From assembly GCA_903813345.2 (NCBI GenBank), contig CAIIXF020000001.1:23083915-23147914 (forward strand): a stretch of DNA of 64,000 nt, in the 5' to 3' direction. Positions 9,801 through 19,320 of the stretch are shown one piece after another (the stretch's first letter is position 1; the number at the start of each line of letters is the position of its first letter). Under the pieces are notes generated by a model, which saw only the letters and a list, made by a program, of their open reading frames with translations, ran no database searches and was not told the DNA's origin. Source of the stretch: Owenia fusiformis (lineage: Eukaryota > Annelida > Polychaeta > Sabellida > Oweniidae). The translations under genes were made by a program, and so were the position numbers.

Positions 9801-12056
9801 CATTTTTGGGGTCACCTTGTATTTTTTTTCACCAGGGGCCGTGAATTCGTACGATCCCCAATCCAATCCAGATAAATTTTATCTTCTGGGATAAATCTTG
9901 GATTACTAATCCGGATTATGATTTGGTGAATTCGTACGATCCGAGGATTATTAGGGGGAATCCCCAAGATTTATCCAATTTGCATTGGAATTCGGATAAA
10001 ATTTATCCAAAAAGTAATCCACCTCAAGAGGTGGATTGAGATTTATCCTGAGATTAATCCGAGGATCGTACGAATTCACCGATTTTTGGATAAATTCTTG
10101 GATTAATCCCACAATGCATCATTACCATGACGAAATTTATCCGGATCGGATCGCGGATCGTACGAATTCACCGGCCCAGATTTTTCAACATTGCAAATCC
10201 ACCAATTTTGTCAATATTACAAGTAGCCGCCAAATGTTCAAAACAGCTATACCCCAAAATAAGTAGCACCAAATTAAGTAGAAGTACAGCAATTGTCTTG
10301 ATTTTGTTAATACAATACATAATATAGCTTCTATATTATGACAAAGCTTTCTATGATCAAAAATATTTTCTACTATTTATAGATATAGCTGACCTTGAAG
10401 CAAAAGAGAATAAAGTGGATGAGTTGATCCGTAACTGTAGCCTTCAGTTAAAGATGCTTACGGAAGATGAAGAAAATGCCAAAGCTGCGTACGTCACATA
10501 TACAGATATACGTGGAATACAGTCATTTGAAGAACAGACTGTTGTCGCCATTAAAGCTCCCCCAGAGACCAAACTAGAAGTCCCAGACCCCTCAGATGTA
10601 CGTATTTCAAAAATTATTTATATCTAATGCAGTGTTTGACTTATACACCAGACCGACAGATACTGGCGGTCTGATTCTTTTAGGGGTAGGCAAGTTTCAC
10701 CTACCCTTTCTGGCTACATTTCAGGGGTATTATATAGATGAACATACTAATGCCACAATTGCCTTTGTTTGTCAAGGATAAAATATTTAAGTTCAGGGTG
10801 GCTAAAGGATGTTTGCTATACCATGTAATATTAAAGTTGGAAAGCCAACACATTTTCCCAATGTTACTGATATTGTATCATTGGAAAGCTAACACATTGC
10901 TCCTGATGCTACTGATATTGTATCATTGGAAAGCTAAGGCATTGATCTTGATGTTACTGATGTTGTATCATTGGAAAGCTAACACATTGATCTTCATGTT
11001 ACTGGTATTGTATCATTGGAAAGCTAACACATTGATCTTGATGTTACTGATATTGTATCATCGGAAAGCTAAGGCATTGATCTTGATGTTACTGATTTTG
11101 TATCATTGGAAAGCTAACACATTGATCTTGATGTTACTGATATTGTATCATTGGAAAGCTAACACATTTTTCTGTTGTTACAGAGTATACAGATCTGGTT
11201 GAAAAGCACTCAAGGTCAAATAGAGGTGTACTTATGTCCAGAGGATGGTACTCCACAAAATAGCGGGACAGAAGACAACTCCAACAGTTCATTTAGCTCA
11301 GAAGATTCCACAGATAGCTACAAAGGTGAGTATCTACATGAGAACATAAAGGAACTAATTTGATCATTTGTTTTATGTAAGCTTTGAGCTTTCAAACTGC
11401 ATTTTAGCATTAGGTTCTAGACTTAACATTTCTGCAAAAAACTCTCGTTACAAACAGACATGAGCCTGGCCATGGGAAAACCGGTCTTATCACAAAAATT
11501 AAAATTGTGCTACAGAGCCAAATATGTGCCCAAGATTAAGAGGAAAATGTGCTAAATTAAAATCCGACTTTTTGGTCTAAATATGCAAGGAAAAATCGTT
11601 AAGTCATAAGTCATGGCTCATTTGAAAGGTCTTTTTGTGCTTTTTAAGATTAACAACAACAAAAAACATTGAAAAATCTGTGATAAGACCCCTTTTCCTG
11701 TGTTTTCTCAGCTGTAGCTGTTAACCGCAAAAACCTGCATGATTATGAACAATCATACACTTTGATTTACTTGTATATAAAATTAAAGTTAACGATCAAT
11801 GATAACAATTTCCATTTTATATGTATTTGCAGATGATAAAAGCAAAGTGCGGAATGCCCTCTTGGAGGAACAAGATATATCTCACCATATGGACAATCTC
11901 CTGCCACAGACTGAGGACCAACACTCAGATTTTGTGCATTTAGAACCACCTTTATCTGAGGAAGACTTTAACTTTGCCCTAGATGCACACGCTGAGGGCA
12001 TATCAGACCTGTTTGATACATATGATATAAAAGATATGAAGAGTCTGGTTGAGTAG
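784..12056 (+). CDS. E2F1/2/3-class transcription factor (E2F3-like), 5'-partial, 7 exons
   Basis: Sequence-specific activator of S-phase genes that binds DNA as a dimer with DP proteins and is restrained by Rb. Exons: 784-889, 5371-5462, 8480-8604, 9545-9618, 10383-10597, 11184-11325, 11833-12056. All junctions are GT-AG and in phase, giving 325 codons plus TAG. Seen in order: a KRKLELE motif like the cyclin A-binding region of E2F1-3; the winged helix ([16 protein letters not shown], then [11 protein letters not shown] and [13 protein letters not shown]); a leucine-rich coiled coil ([17 protein letters not shown]); the marked box ([36 protein letters not shown]); and a C-terminal Rb-binding stretch ([12 protein letters not shown]). 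The KTPKGRKR and CNSPK context resembles vertebrate E2F3 most. The DNA-binding and Rb-binding regions show no break. The first coding exon is missing. The symbol is a clade-level assignment. Confidence 0.93.
950..1310. repeat. Interspersed repeat, homologous to 63330-63670
   Basis: Both copies share GCAACAATTAGTGCAG, a TTTCATCAAGACTAACAT word, ATTATCTA, AAAGAAACCCCCTRGAT and CAGCTGATATTCCTCTTGAA in the same order. The copy at 63 kb is continuous with the GGCATTAACATGACA dispersed family. The neighbouring GTGGTGCATGTTAATGCC at about 926-943 is the same family end in reverse orientation. Confidence 0.7.
2339..2764. repeat. Tandem repeat, three copies of a 142-bp unit
   Basis: The start TTAAGAAAGTTGCCATGG recurs at 2339, 2481 and 2623, exactly 142 bp apart, and the copies are almost identical, so the amplification is recent. 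It lies in an E2F intron. No coding potential. Confidence 0.9.
4381..5082 (+). CDS. Unrecognised 233-aa ORF nested in E2F intron
   Basis: I do not recognise a family. The ORF starts with ATG in a strong context (A at -3, G at +4), is more GC-rich than its flanks and ends at TAA; an AATAAA overlaps the stop (5078) and another lies at 5338. The protein is hydrophilic and Asn/Ser/Thr-rich, with a basic start ([11 protein letters not shown]). Near the C-terminus QPTLKDVF is followed by KSKKRK: a Q-x-x-L-x-x-V-F arrangement close to a PCNA-binding PIP box (canonical Qxx[ILM]xx[FY][FY]) with a basic tail. It could be a single-exon nested gene, the terminal exon of a transcript sharing the E2F locus, or a chance ORF. 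Its stop and frame exclude in-frame fusion to the next E2F exon unless an internal donor is used. No membrane segment or signal peptide is visible. Confidence 0.5.
   Translation: MAKGRNRRATRNFGNVIHSQNNQSPSDDVKYKNIVGILSNTAKGGSVSTDNGVFMMPGIAQTNLINNTLSHPVVLNGCDPSQAQHLGTAISYQMILPGYTTPNTQHHSNNTTNSNLPVLNTMLNMGYNQTIEDLIPKHKNETSKLNKTSSLNLNGKSLPTGPRNHQMEKQAHVKSFQPTLKDVFKSKKRKSDVLDEVKSLRKMQQMVNIATKEQGHGGPVKKQHGMTYVTDLQ
5338..5343 (+). terminator. Candidate polyadenylation signal for the nested ORF
   Basis: AATAAA 256 nt after the stop of the nested ORF and only 28 nt before the next E2F exon. If used, it would end a short transcript inside the E2F gene. Confidence 0.3.
5371..5462 (+). CDS. E2F recovered exon 2 (start of winged helix)
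   Basis: Acceptor ACATTGCAG, entry phase 1 (G from the previous exon plus TG gives Val), exit phase 0 at GGG before GTAAGG. Encodes [20 protein letters not shown] through RSSPDG, the first helices of the E2F DNA-binding domain. Confidence 0.95.
5484..6250. repeat. 31-bp minisatellite in E2F intron
   Basis: About 24 copies of a unit reading TTTTTCACTTCATTCTCAAC plus a variable tail (ATTAGGCAGGG, ATAAGACAAGG or ATTAGGCTAGA). The tails alternate in a recurring order, so blocks of several units were duplicated together (higher-order structure). The array starts about 20 bp after the exon donor. Confidence 0.92.
7486..8053. mobile_element. TTAA-type MITE, family shared with GPLD1 intron 8
   Basis: A 568-bp element beginning AGGGTTCCGATTAGCATCCC and ending ATATGCGTCACCCT, nearly the same as 30541-31112 and 36014-36585. 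The right flank is TTAA; the left flank is TTAG, one change from TTAA. Short terminal inversion AGGGT/ACCCT. A TTAA target site is typical of piggyBac-type transposition, but the tips are not the classic CCC, so the superfamily is tentative. No transposase is encoded. Confidence 0.75.
8480..8604 (+). CDS. E2F recovered exon 3 (DNA-recognition helix)
   Basis: Acceptor TTCTTCAG, phase 0; ends in phase 2 before GTAAGT. Encodes [14 protein letters not shown], the DNA-contacting [13 protein letters not shown] and KKSKNNIQW, the most conserved part of E2F. Confidence 0.97.
8605..9544 (+). other. E2F intron (0.9 kb)
   Basis: AT-rich. I see no repeat family or coding segment in it. Confidence 0.6.
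9545..9618 (+). CDS. E2F recovered exon 4 (linker)
   Basis: Acceptor TGTTTCAG; the entry base completes Lys (AA+A); exit phase 1 before GTTAGC. Encodes a poorly conserved [11 protein letters not shown]-to-VDLHS linker between the winged helix and the coiled coil, supported mainly by phase agreement on both sides. Confidence 0.82.
9619..10382 (+). other. E2F intron (0.76 kb)
   Basis: Nearly half is the nested palindromic element 9836-10176. The rest is AT-rich DNA. Confidence 0.6.
9836..10176. mobile_element. Nested-palindrome MITE with GAATTCGTACGATCC arms
   Basis: The outer arms (GGGCCGTGAATTCGTACGAT at 9836 and its inverse ending near 10176) enclose a second inverted pair (GGTGAATTCGTACGATCC at 9921 and its inverse ending about 10080). 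The interior is rich in GGATTA/TAATCC and TTTATCC words in both orientations. CAG flanks both sides, a possible 3-bp target duplication. No ORF. Confidence 0.8.
10383..10597 (+). CDS. E2F recovered exon 5 (coiled coil and marked box)
   Basis: Acceptor TATTTATAG, entry phase 1, exit phase 0 before GTACGT. Encodes [17 protein letters not shown] (dimerisation coiled coil) then [12 protein letters not shown] and [13 protein letters not shown] (marked box), which align closely with vertebrate E2F3. Confidence 0.96.
10598..11183 (+). other. E2F intron (0.6 kb), half of it a 45-bp array
   Basis: The first ~250 bp are unremarkable; the rest is the tandem array that runs up to the splice acceptor. 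Confidence 0.6.
10855..11183. repeat. 45-bp tandem array abutting an E2F splice acceptor
   Basis: Seven or so copies of a 45-bp unit with core CATTGGAAAGCTAACACATT and GATCTTGATGTTACTGATAT. The last unit diverges into AACACATTTTTCTGTTGTTA followed by CAG, which is the acceptor of the next exon, so the array and the 3' splice site share sequence. Because 45 is divisible by three, one frame stays open ([13 protein letters not shown] pattern), but this is not evidence of coding. Confidence 0.9.
11184..11325 (+). CDS. E2F recovered exon 6 (marked box end)
   Basis: Entry phase 0 after TTGTTACAG, exit phase 1 before GTGAGT. Encodes [20 protein letters not shown], matching E2F1-3, followed by a Ser/Asp/Glu-rich acidic segment ([12 protein letters not shown]). 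Confidence 0.95.
11326..11832 (+). other. E2F intron (0.5 kb)
   Basis: Unremarkable AT-rich DNA; nothing else seen. Confidence 0.6.
11833..12056 (+). CDS. E2F terminal coding exon (transactivation and Rb binding)
   Basis: Acceptor TATTTGCAG, entry phase 1, stop TAG at 12054-12056. Acidic region followed by [21 protein letters not shown] and DTYDI, the Rb pocket-binding motif of activator E2Fs (vertebrate GISDLFDAYDL). Confidence 0.95.
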
Positions 12057-12295
12057 CAGGTTTGGGTGGGGTTGTTGAAATAGGGTATTTATATGAGTAT
12101 AAATTAAAAGTAACTACAGTGTCTTTGCATTGGATCTCGCATTGTGCCATGAGGGCTGTAATGTACTCTCTGTACACTGGTATATACTTCCAGTACACCA
12201 GCATGCTATTCATACACCAGTATGTCACTACAGTAGCCTGCTTCTGGTTTATCGAGACATGTTACCTGTGTGCCAGGATATTACTTCTACTTCAG

Positions 12296-12575
12296 TATGT
12301 TACTAGTACACCTTCATGTTACCAGTACACCAGCATGTTACCAGTACACCAGGATGTTACCAGTACACCAGCATGCTACCAGTACACCAGCATGTTACTA
12401 GTACAGCAGGATGTTACCAGTTCACCAGCATGCTACCAGTACACCAGCATGTTAACGGTACACCAGCATGTTACCAGTACACCAGCATGCTACCAGTACA
12501 CCAGCATGCTACCAGTACACCAGCATGCTACCAGTACACCAGCATGTTACCAGACACCAGCATGTTACCAGTATA
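12296..12575. repeat. 19-bp minisatellite in the E2F 3' UTR
   Basis: About 14 copies of TTACCAGTACACCAGCATG, with GCTACC/GTTACC variants; degenerate copies begin near 12185. It lies within 250 nt of the stop codon, so the mature mRNA probably contains it. The 19-bp period cycles through three frames, which makes overlapping long ORFs that are artefacts. Confidence 0.92.
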
Positions 12576-13979
12576 CCTGATGGTTCAAATAATAGCTGGA
12601 GTTTGAAAGTTAACAACAATGTTCAGTTATAGAATTTATTTACAACAATTAGAGCCTAACTTTGTATGGGGCCAATATTTTCTGTTTTGGTGTTTAAAGT
12701 TATGTTCTTTCCAATGATCTATACATGTAAAGTTTGCGTGATCAATGAAAATTATTAAATGGTATGATCTAATGGTCAAAGGAATGCTGTAGACTTGGAC
12801 CATATTATTCTATACTTACATGTGTATGGTGCAAGTATAGCAAAATACCAATGGGGTTATGTCAAAAAGTTCTCCCATGTACCTGCTAATCAAAATAAGC
12901 ATTTGTACAGATATCAATATGAAAGGGGTATTTTGTTTAACTGTTACATGGGGGTGATAATATGCTCAAAACATGTAAAACGTTATGTTATAAGCATACA
13001 GATAATATAACTATATATATATATATTTAGACCAGAGTCTTATTATTTATAGATCCATTACTACTACTTTATTTCATACGGAAATTTATAATTACAAGTA
13101 CTCTCAAAATATGTAATAGAAATTTTTAGCACTCATTTTGTAAATGTTGCATGTACACTGTACATAGCTGAACTTCTGTGTCCTTAAACAAATAGTTAAT
13201 AGTATATTTATTTATTATTTAAGTATCCAGCCATTGCTAATGATGAGAAGTGCTTTCTAAATGAGAAAAAACTATGTTTAATTGAAAAAACGAAATTGAT
13301 TGCAAAATGATTGAGTGGTAAAAATATGCGCTTTGATTTTTTTATTCAGCCATTTGCCAATTTTTGAGATTTTGGTCCTTTTGTAGAGTTATCAGAGAGA
13401 GAGGTTTTTGATATACTGAAAATAATAAAAACTAAAAATACTTTTTAAATTCCATTTGGTGGCCCTGATATAGTGAATCTTATTTCCAGTTCAATTCTAT
13501 TTATTGTGATGTCATTTTTTCTAATTTTAAATTACCTAAGGTAACAAACATTAGAATTAAAGATTTGTTCTTAAGTTTGTATGATTTCAAATGACATTTT
13601 CAAAAATTTTGCGAAGTTATTTTTCAATACCATTCTGTTTTTTTACATTATTTAGTGTATACTTTAATTCATAGATGTTGTTAATAGAGGGTGAGTGTCT
13701 AGAAAATTTTGATGTTTTCATGAAGAATTCAATATTTATGAAAGATTTCAACGTGCTAGTTTTGAATAGATTTGTGTTGTAAAGTAGTTGTTTGAAATAT
13801 TGTCAACTACAAGCTGGGTTTGGGAGAACACTTTTCGTTACCATCCAGTAGAAAACAAATATTTATGTTAATTCCATCGTTTTTTTATAGTTGGACATGA
13901 TAGGGCACCTTGTTTGACTTCAACAGTGCCACTATGCTTATACAATAGCTGCAAATACTGTGTGCTAATCAATCATTTT

Positions 13980-14098
13980 TATGTCACTACCAAAAGTGGT
14001 ATATTATTACTGTCTCCAACTTTTGTGATAGAGTCTGATTGTCGATGTCTGTAACAAATGGCAGGTTGTGACATTTTGCATGTTAATGTCTTGTTTAA
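13980..14098 (-). mobile_element. Short copy of the dispersed GGCATTAACATGACA family
   Basis: Reads TTATGTCACTACCAAAAGTG at one side and GGTTGTGACATTTTGCATGT plus TAATGTCTTGTTT at the other, i.e. the two ends of the element at 40637-42222 with almost no interior. Inverted relative to that copy. Confidence 0.65.
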
Positions 14099-14646
14099 TT
14101 ATGCCCTACATGTCTTGTTCATTCATGATAGTGAAATTATTTGATGTTTAGAAGCAACTGAATAATTTCACTTAAAATATGCACTTTAATGTAATATTGC
14201 AAATGTGGGTCAAGTTCTGTTTATGGAATTTTTGTACGATGTGGTCACAAGACTAGACATATGTTTTTTATTTAAGAGACTAGGAGTAGTAAGTTAGGGT
14301 CATATGTCGCACCCAGCATACATGTATTTTCCTTTAATTTGTGTCATTTTGAATTCAGTTTAATATGTCATTAGCTAAAGTAAAACTTGTCTATTGTAAA
14401 ATTATTGCCAACTAATTTTTAATTAATGCATGTAAGAGATGTACTGTGACTCTGTAATATTGTTCTATGCAGAGAATGTGCTGAAAATATGCTCAATATA
14501 TATTTTCTATGCAATGTTTCTATGATTTTGGTTCAAGTTCAATATGTCTCTAAAGCATCATGAAGTATCAATGTAGTGACCTGCTTCTACAATGGAGTAT
14601 TGAGGCATGTACTTTACATGAAGATATTTGTATACTATTTTATTGA

Positions 14647-14664
14647 AATAAAAAAGTTAATAAA
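14647..14664 (+). terminator. Candidate distal polyadenylation signals of E2F
   Basis: Two AATAAA hexamers (14647-14652 and 14659-14664), 2.6 kb after the stop, with no intervening gene. Confidence 0.4.
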
Positions 14665-14670
14665 AATATT

Positions 14671-15409
14671 GAAGATTACTATATTGAATTATTTTCTTTT
14701 GAATAATGAATAAATTGTAATGGAATCTCAAGACTTTTACAGTATTACAACCAGCGGGAAGATCTTGAATTCAGCATCTGAAAATATTCCGATATAAAAA
14801 TCTATTGATTAAAGGTCTTCAAGATATTTGAAGCCGTGTAAGTCTTAGAATTTTGAAATGTTTAGAAAATTCATACAATAGAGATCTATAAGAAATATGA
14901 CCGGACCTAAAATATCTCAAAAATCATGGGACGATTTTCAAGAGACTAGATTACAATAGATTATTGCACAACATTCTGACACATAGCATCTAAAAAAACC
15001 TGTCTGTCTTTAGTTGCTCTGATTTTCTGTGCCAATCCTGCTGATCGAGTAGGCGGGCTTCCCATAAAAAAAGTTGACATACTTTTAAAAATAAAATGCC
15101 TTTGTGTTTCCTTAAATTCTCAATATTTTATATGATGATCATTTCTAATGTTATAAGAATTCATTTGTACGAACAACACCGTTGCTATGCAGTTTATTGA
15201 GAATTTCTTTTAATAATTGATGTTTAAATCACGTGTTTGTTACAACAAATTTGATTCATCCGTTGACTTCACCAATTCTAAATCGAAAGTGCCCTATACT
15301 AAATTCCATGGCGATCTATGATGCAAGAAGATAGGGCCATGGTATACCATGATGATTGCACAAGATAAACCAAGTGCTGATCTGAGATTTCATTAAGGTA
15401 AATTAAATG
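14671..15409. other. Intergenic AT-rich stretch
   Basis: I see no gene, repeat family or RNA signal here. Confidence 0.5.
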
Positions 15410-16800
15410 TATTTCTTCCAACTACATTAAGGAAGACCTACATGTAGTATACATCTCAGACTACATTAAGGTAGACCTAGTATACATCTCAGACTACATT
15501 AAGGTAGACCTAGTGTACATTTCAGACTACATTAAGGTAGACCTAGTGTACATTTCAGACTACATTAAGGTAGACCTAGTGTATATCTCAACCCACATTA
15601 AGGTAGACCTAGCGTACATTTCAGATTACATTAAGGTAGACCTAGTGTACATCTCAACCCACATTAAGGTAGACCTAGTGTACATCTCAACCCACATTAA
15701 GGTAGACCTAGTGTACATCTCAGACTACATTAAGGTAGACCTAGTGTACATTTCAGACTACATTAAGGTAGACCTAGTGTACATTTCAGACTACATTAAG
15801 GTAGACCTAGTATACATCTCAGACTACATTAAGGTAGACCTAGTATACATCTCAGTCTACATTAAGGTAGACCTAGTGTACATCTCAGACTACATTAAGG
15901 TAGACCTAGTGTACATCTCGAACTACATTAAGGTAGACCTAATGTACATCTCAACCCAGATAAGGTAGACCTAGTGTACATCTCAAACTACGTTAAGGTA
16001 GACCTAGTGTACATCTCAACCCACATTAAGGTAGACCTAGTATACATTTCAGACTACATTAAGGTAGACCTAGTGTACATCTCAGACTACATTAAGGTAG
16101 ACCTAGTGTACATCTCAACCGACATTAAGGTACACCTAGCGTACATTTCAGACTACATTAAGGCAGGCCTAGTGTACATCTCAGACTACGTTAAGGTACA
16201 CCTAGCGTATATTTCAGACTACATTAAGGTAGACCTAGTATACATCTCAGACTACATTAAGGTAGACCTAGTATACATCTCACCTACATTAAGGTAGACC
16301 TCGTGTTCATTTCAGACTACATTAAGGTAGACCTAGTGTACATCTCGAACTACATTAAGGTAGACCTAGTGTACATCTCAACCCAGATAAGGTAGACCTA
16401 GTGTACATCTCAAACTACATTAAGGTAGACCTAGTGTACATCTCAACCCACATTAAGGTAGACCTAGCGTACATTTCAGACTACATTAAGGTAGACCTAG
16501 TGTACATCTCAAACTACATTAAGGTAGACCTAGTGTACATCTCAACCCACATTAAGGTAGACCTAGCGTACATTTCAGACTACATTAAGGTAGACCTAGT
16601 GTACATCTCAACCCACATTAAGGTAGACCTAGTGTACATTTCAGACTACATTAAGGTAGACCTAGTGTACATCTCAACCCACATTAAGGTAGACCTAGCG
16701 TACATTTCAGACTACATTAAGGTAGACCTAGTGTACATCTCAACCCACATTAAGGTAGACCTAGTGTACATTTCAGACTACATTAGGTAGGCCTAGTCTA
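15410..16800. repeat. 33-bp minisatellite, about 41 units
   Basis: The unit contains GACCTAGTGTACATCTCAGA followed by CTACATTAAGGTA. Two main variants, with CAGACTACATT or CAACCCACATT, alternate in a structured order, implying block duplication. Since 33 is divisible by three, one plus-strand frame stays open as 11-residue units (VYISDYIKVDL or VYISTHIKVDL), broken by small deletions near 15955 and 16290-16400. No splice signals, signal peptide or composition shift suggests a gene. Confidence 0.93.
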
Positions 16801-17740
16801 GTGTTTATCAGAAACTACATCATTCTGTAGATGTTAACATATGTAAAAAGGCATTGTTTGTATACAAATATGTGTTTATTTCATTTTAAAAATAAATTAA
16901 AAATACAGATAATTACACATTATAACAAAACTTCCAAACTCCGCCAGTTCAGTTAAACATACATGTTATATTCGCTCACATATTGCACTATCACAGTAAG
17001 AAAAATATAATTACATACAGTAAAACTTGTCTAATCTGAATGCCCTTTGGACTGGCAACAATCATTAAGGGACTGGCTAAAAGCATTAAGGGATTTTGTA
17101 TAATACCAAGATATTTTATAAAGAGTATTCAATGACATGTTAAACAGTTCTTTTCCTAATGTTCATGGTTCTTCAAATTCCAAGGTACTTTACTAAATTA
17201 GTATGGGAGTCAATGGGAGAAGAAACAGGAACAGAAGGTTGTTCAAATTGGGACTTGGGAGGTGTTCGGATTAGTCAAGTGTTCAGATATACAGGTTTTA
17301 CTGTAGACTACTTTTTGAGCATTCCTAAGGAGGTATCAGATCCCTAGTACTAAAATACATTCAAACATGGTAACATTGTAAAATATGCATATAAATGAAT
17401 TATTCTTGATAATCTTAAATAATACTCATATTAGCCTTATTATAAAATTCTGACTACTACACGGTACAATACAATATAATGAACTCATTTCATCTAAGAC
17501 AAGAACCGCAATTATTGCACAAGTGTCTCCAAGGGTAATGGATTGTCTACATATGAGAACAGTGTATACATTTAGTAATTATCTATATATCACTCAGCTC
17601 AACAGAGAACCAGCTCTTTTGAAATGAGAATATTGCTATATAATACTTATGCAATTAATATAACATTTACATATGATTCCAAAATGGTATACTAGAAGCA
17701 AAGCAACATGAATGAGTATACTTGAATAACACAAGACATG
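16801..17740. other. Intergenic DNA with a pogo-like MITE
   Basis: Contains the MITE 17018-17303. The remainder is AT-rich with nothing recognised. Confidence 0.5.
17018..17303. mobile_element. pogo/Tigger-like MITE (TA target site)
   Basis: Begins CAGTAAAACTTGTCTAATCT and ends CAGATATACAGGTTTTACTG, flanked by TA on both sides. The subterminal words CTAATCTGAA and TTCGGATTAG are also inverted. The same tips occur at 20265-20377 and 46654-47574. TA flanks and CAGTA-type tips fit the pogo branch of Tc1/mariner. No transposase. Confidence 0.75.
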
Positions 17741-18810
17741 ACTGGTCCAAGGTTGCAATGTAAGATTGATGTTCCATCAGTTGCAATGGAAATGAGTATC
17801 TTGCCCAAAGACTGCTATGAGAGATTGACACTCAAATGGTTGCTATGGAAATGAGTATATTTGCATAACAACAGGCATGCCTGCTCCAAGATTTCTGTAA
17901 GATTGACATCTATATGGTTGCTATGGAAATGAGTATACTTGTATGAGAACAAGTGTGCCTGCTTCAAGATTGCTATCTAATGTAAGATTGACACAAGTAT
18001 ACTTATATAACACCAAGCATGCCTGCTCCAAGGCTACATTACTAGAAGCAACAAAGCAACATGAATGAGTATACTTGAATAACAAAAGACATGACTGGTC
18101 CAAGGTTGCAATGTAAGATTGATGTTCCATCAGTTGCTATGGAAATGAGTATCTTGCCCAAAGACTGCTATGTGAGATTGACACTCAAATGGTTGCTATG
18201 GAAATGAGTATACTTGCACAACAACAAGCATGCCTGCTGCTCCAAGATTCCTGTAAGATTGACATCTATATGGTTGCTATGGAAATGAGTATACTTGCAC
18301 AACAACAAGCATGCCTGCTGCTACAAGATTCCTGTAAGATTGACATCTATATGGTTGCTATGGAAATGAGTATACTTGCACAACAACAACAAGCCTGTTG
18401 CTCCAAGTTTGCAATGTAAGATTGACACTCCGACATTTACTATGGAATTGAGTATATTTGCATGACAAGTGTACCTGCTCCGAAGACTGCTATCTCGTAA
18501 TGTAAGATTGACACAAGTAAACTTGTATAACACCAAGCATGCCTGCTCCAAGACTACATTGTAAGATTGACACTCCGACTATGGAATTGAGTATACTTGT
18601 GTGAGAACAGATGTGCCTGCTCCAAGACTGCTATGTAAGACTGACGCTGCAACAGTTGCCATGGGAATGAGTATACTTGCATGACAACAGGCATGCCTGC
18701 TTCAAGACTTGTAAGATTGACACTACTTCAACAGTTGCTATGGGAATGAGTATATTGCTATCACACCAGACATGCGAGCTCCAAGACTGCTATGTAGGGC
18801 TGACACTGCT
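17740..18810. repeat. Degenerate ~81-bp tandem/higher-order repeat
   Basis: Units share GTTGCTATGGAAATGAGTAT, ACTTGCACAACAACAAGCAT, GCCTGCTGCTCCAAGA and GTAAGATTGACA. Three almost perfect 81-bp copies lie at 18190-18415, and a longer block (17690-17830) recurs at 18045-18190. Outer copies are decayed. Open frames in it are period artefacts. Confidence 0.85.
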
Positions 18811-19320
18811 ACTTTGGCCTGAAAGCAAACATATACTAGTACATATATGTATATTGTGTTACTAATACTACTCAAAAAATCAAAATACAATTAAAAAGCT
18901 CTAATTAAAAAAAAACATTTTTCTGAAAAAGTCAATTTTCATGTTTGACATAATTCTTTGTGGATGATATAATGTATATCTGAAGTTCAGAACATTACAG
19001 AATACGGTGCTATTTTGATTTTATAAAATTTTATTTTCTAGTTTGCATCAAGGCTTGTTCTCCATTCTTGTTCTCCATTAACAATAAATTATGTATCATG
19101 GAAACTGGAACAGGACCAGTACAGTCTTTATGATTGGTGGAAGTAAAACTTATACCTGAACCAATCAAAACACTGCATTAGATACTGAATCTAAATTTCT
19201 AATTCTCAATACTTAATTGTGGTTTCAGTTGTGAAGTTACTGAATCAGTGAGTAGCGAGTGACAGTGAGTAGGGGACAGAGAACAAGTCAGATGCAAGAC
19301 TATTTGTTTCATGTATGTAT
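18811..19320 (-). other. Probable GPLD1 3' UTR and downstream DNA
   Basis: No coding homology. A minus-strand AATAAA (19035-19030) lies about 290 nt past the GPLD1 stop and is a reasonable cleavage signal. I looked for, and did not find, an extra terminal exon encoding the usual final propeller strand. Confidence 0.4.
19030..19035 (-). terminator. Candidate GPLD1 polyadenylation signal
   Basis: AATAAA on the minus strand, about 290 nt downstream of the TGA at 19323-19321. Confidence 0.4.

Larger units (their letters stand above)
12057..14670 (+). other. E2F 3' UTR and downstream DNA
   Basis: No further ORF of interest. Holds the 19-bp array just after the stop, a short copy of the dispersed TGTCACCACC family (13980-14098) and AT-rich sequence with many TGTACATG-type words. 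AATAAA signals at 14647 and 14659 are the best candidates for the distal transcript end; earlier weak sites may be used instead. Confidence 0.5.

Noticed and set aside
10738-11202. 154-codon plus-strand ORF with [13 protein letters not shown] repeats
   Set aside because: A 45-bp array in an E2F intron; it overlaps the splice acceptor and runs into the exon in the wrong frame.
12062-12606. Overlapping ORFs with VHQHVTSTPACYQ repeats
   Set aside because: A 19-bp array after the E2F stop; the unit cycles frames, giving several artefactual ORFs.
15513-16790. Three consecutive open frames coding 11-residue repeats (VYISDYIKVDL)
   Set aside because: The period is 33 bp, a multiple of three, which keeps a frame open automatically. 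There are frame breaks between blocks, no start or splice context and no flanking coding sequence.
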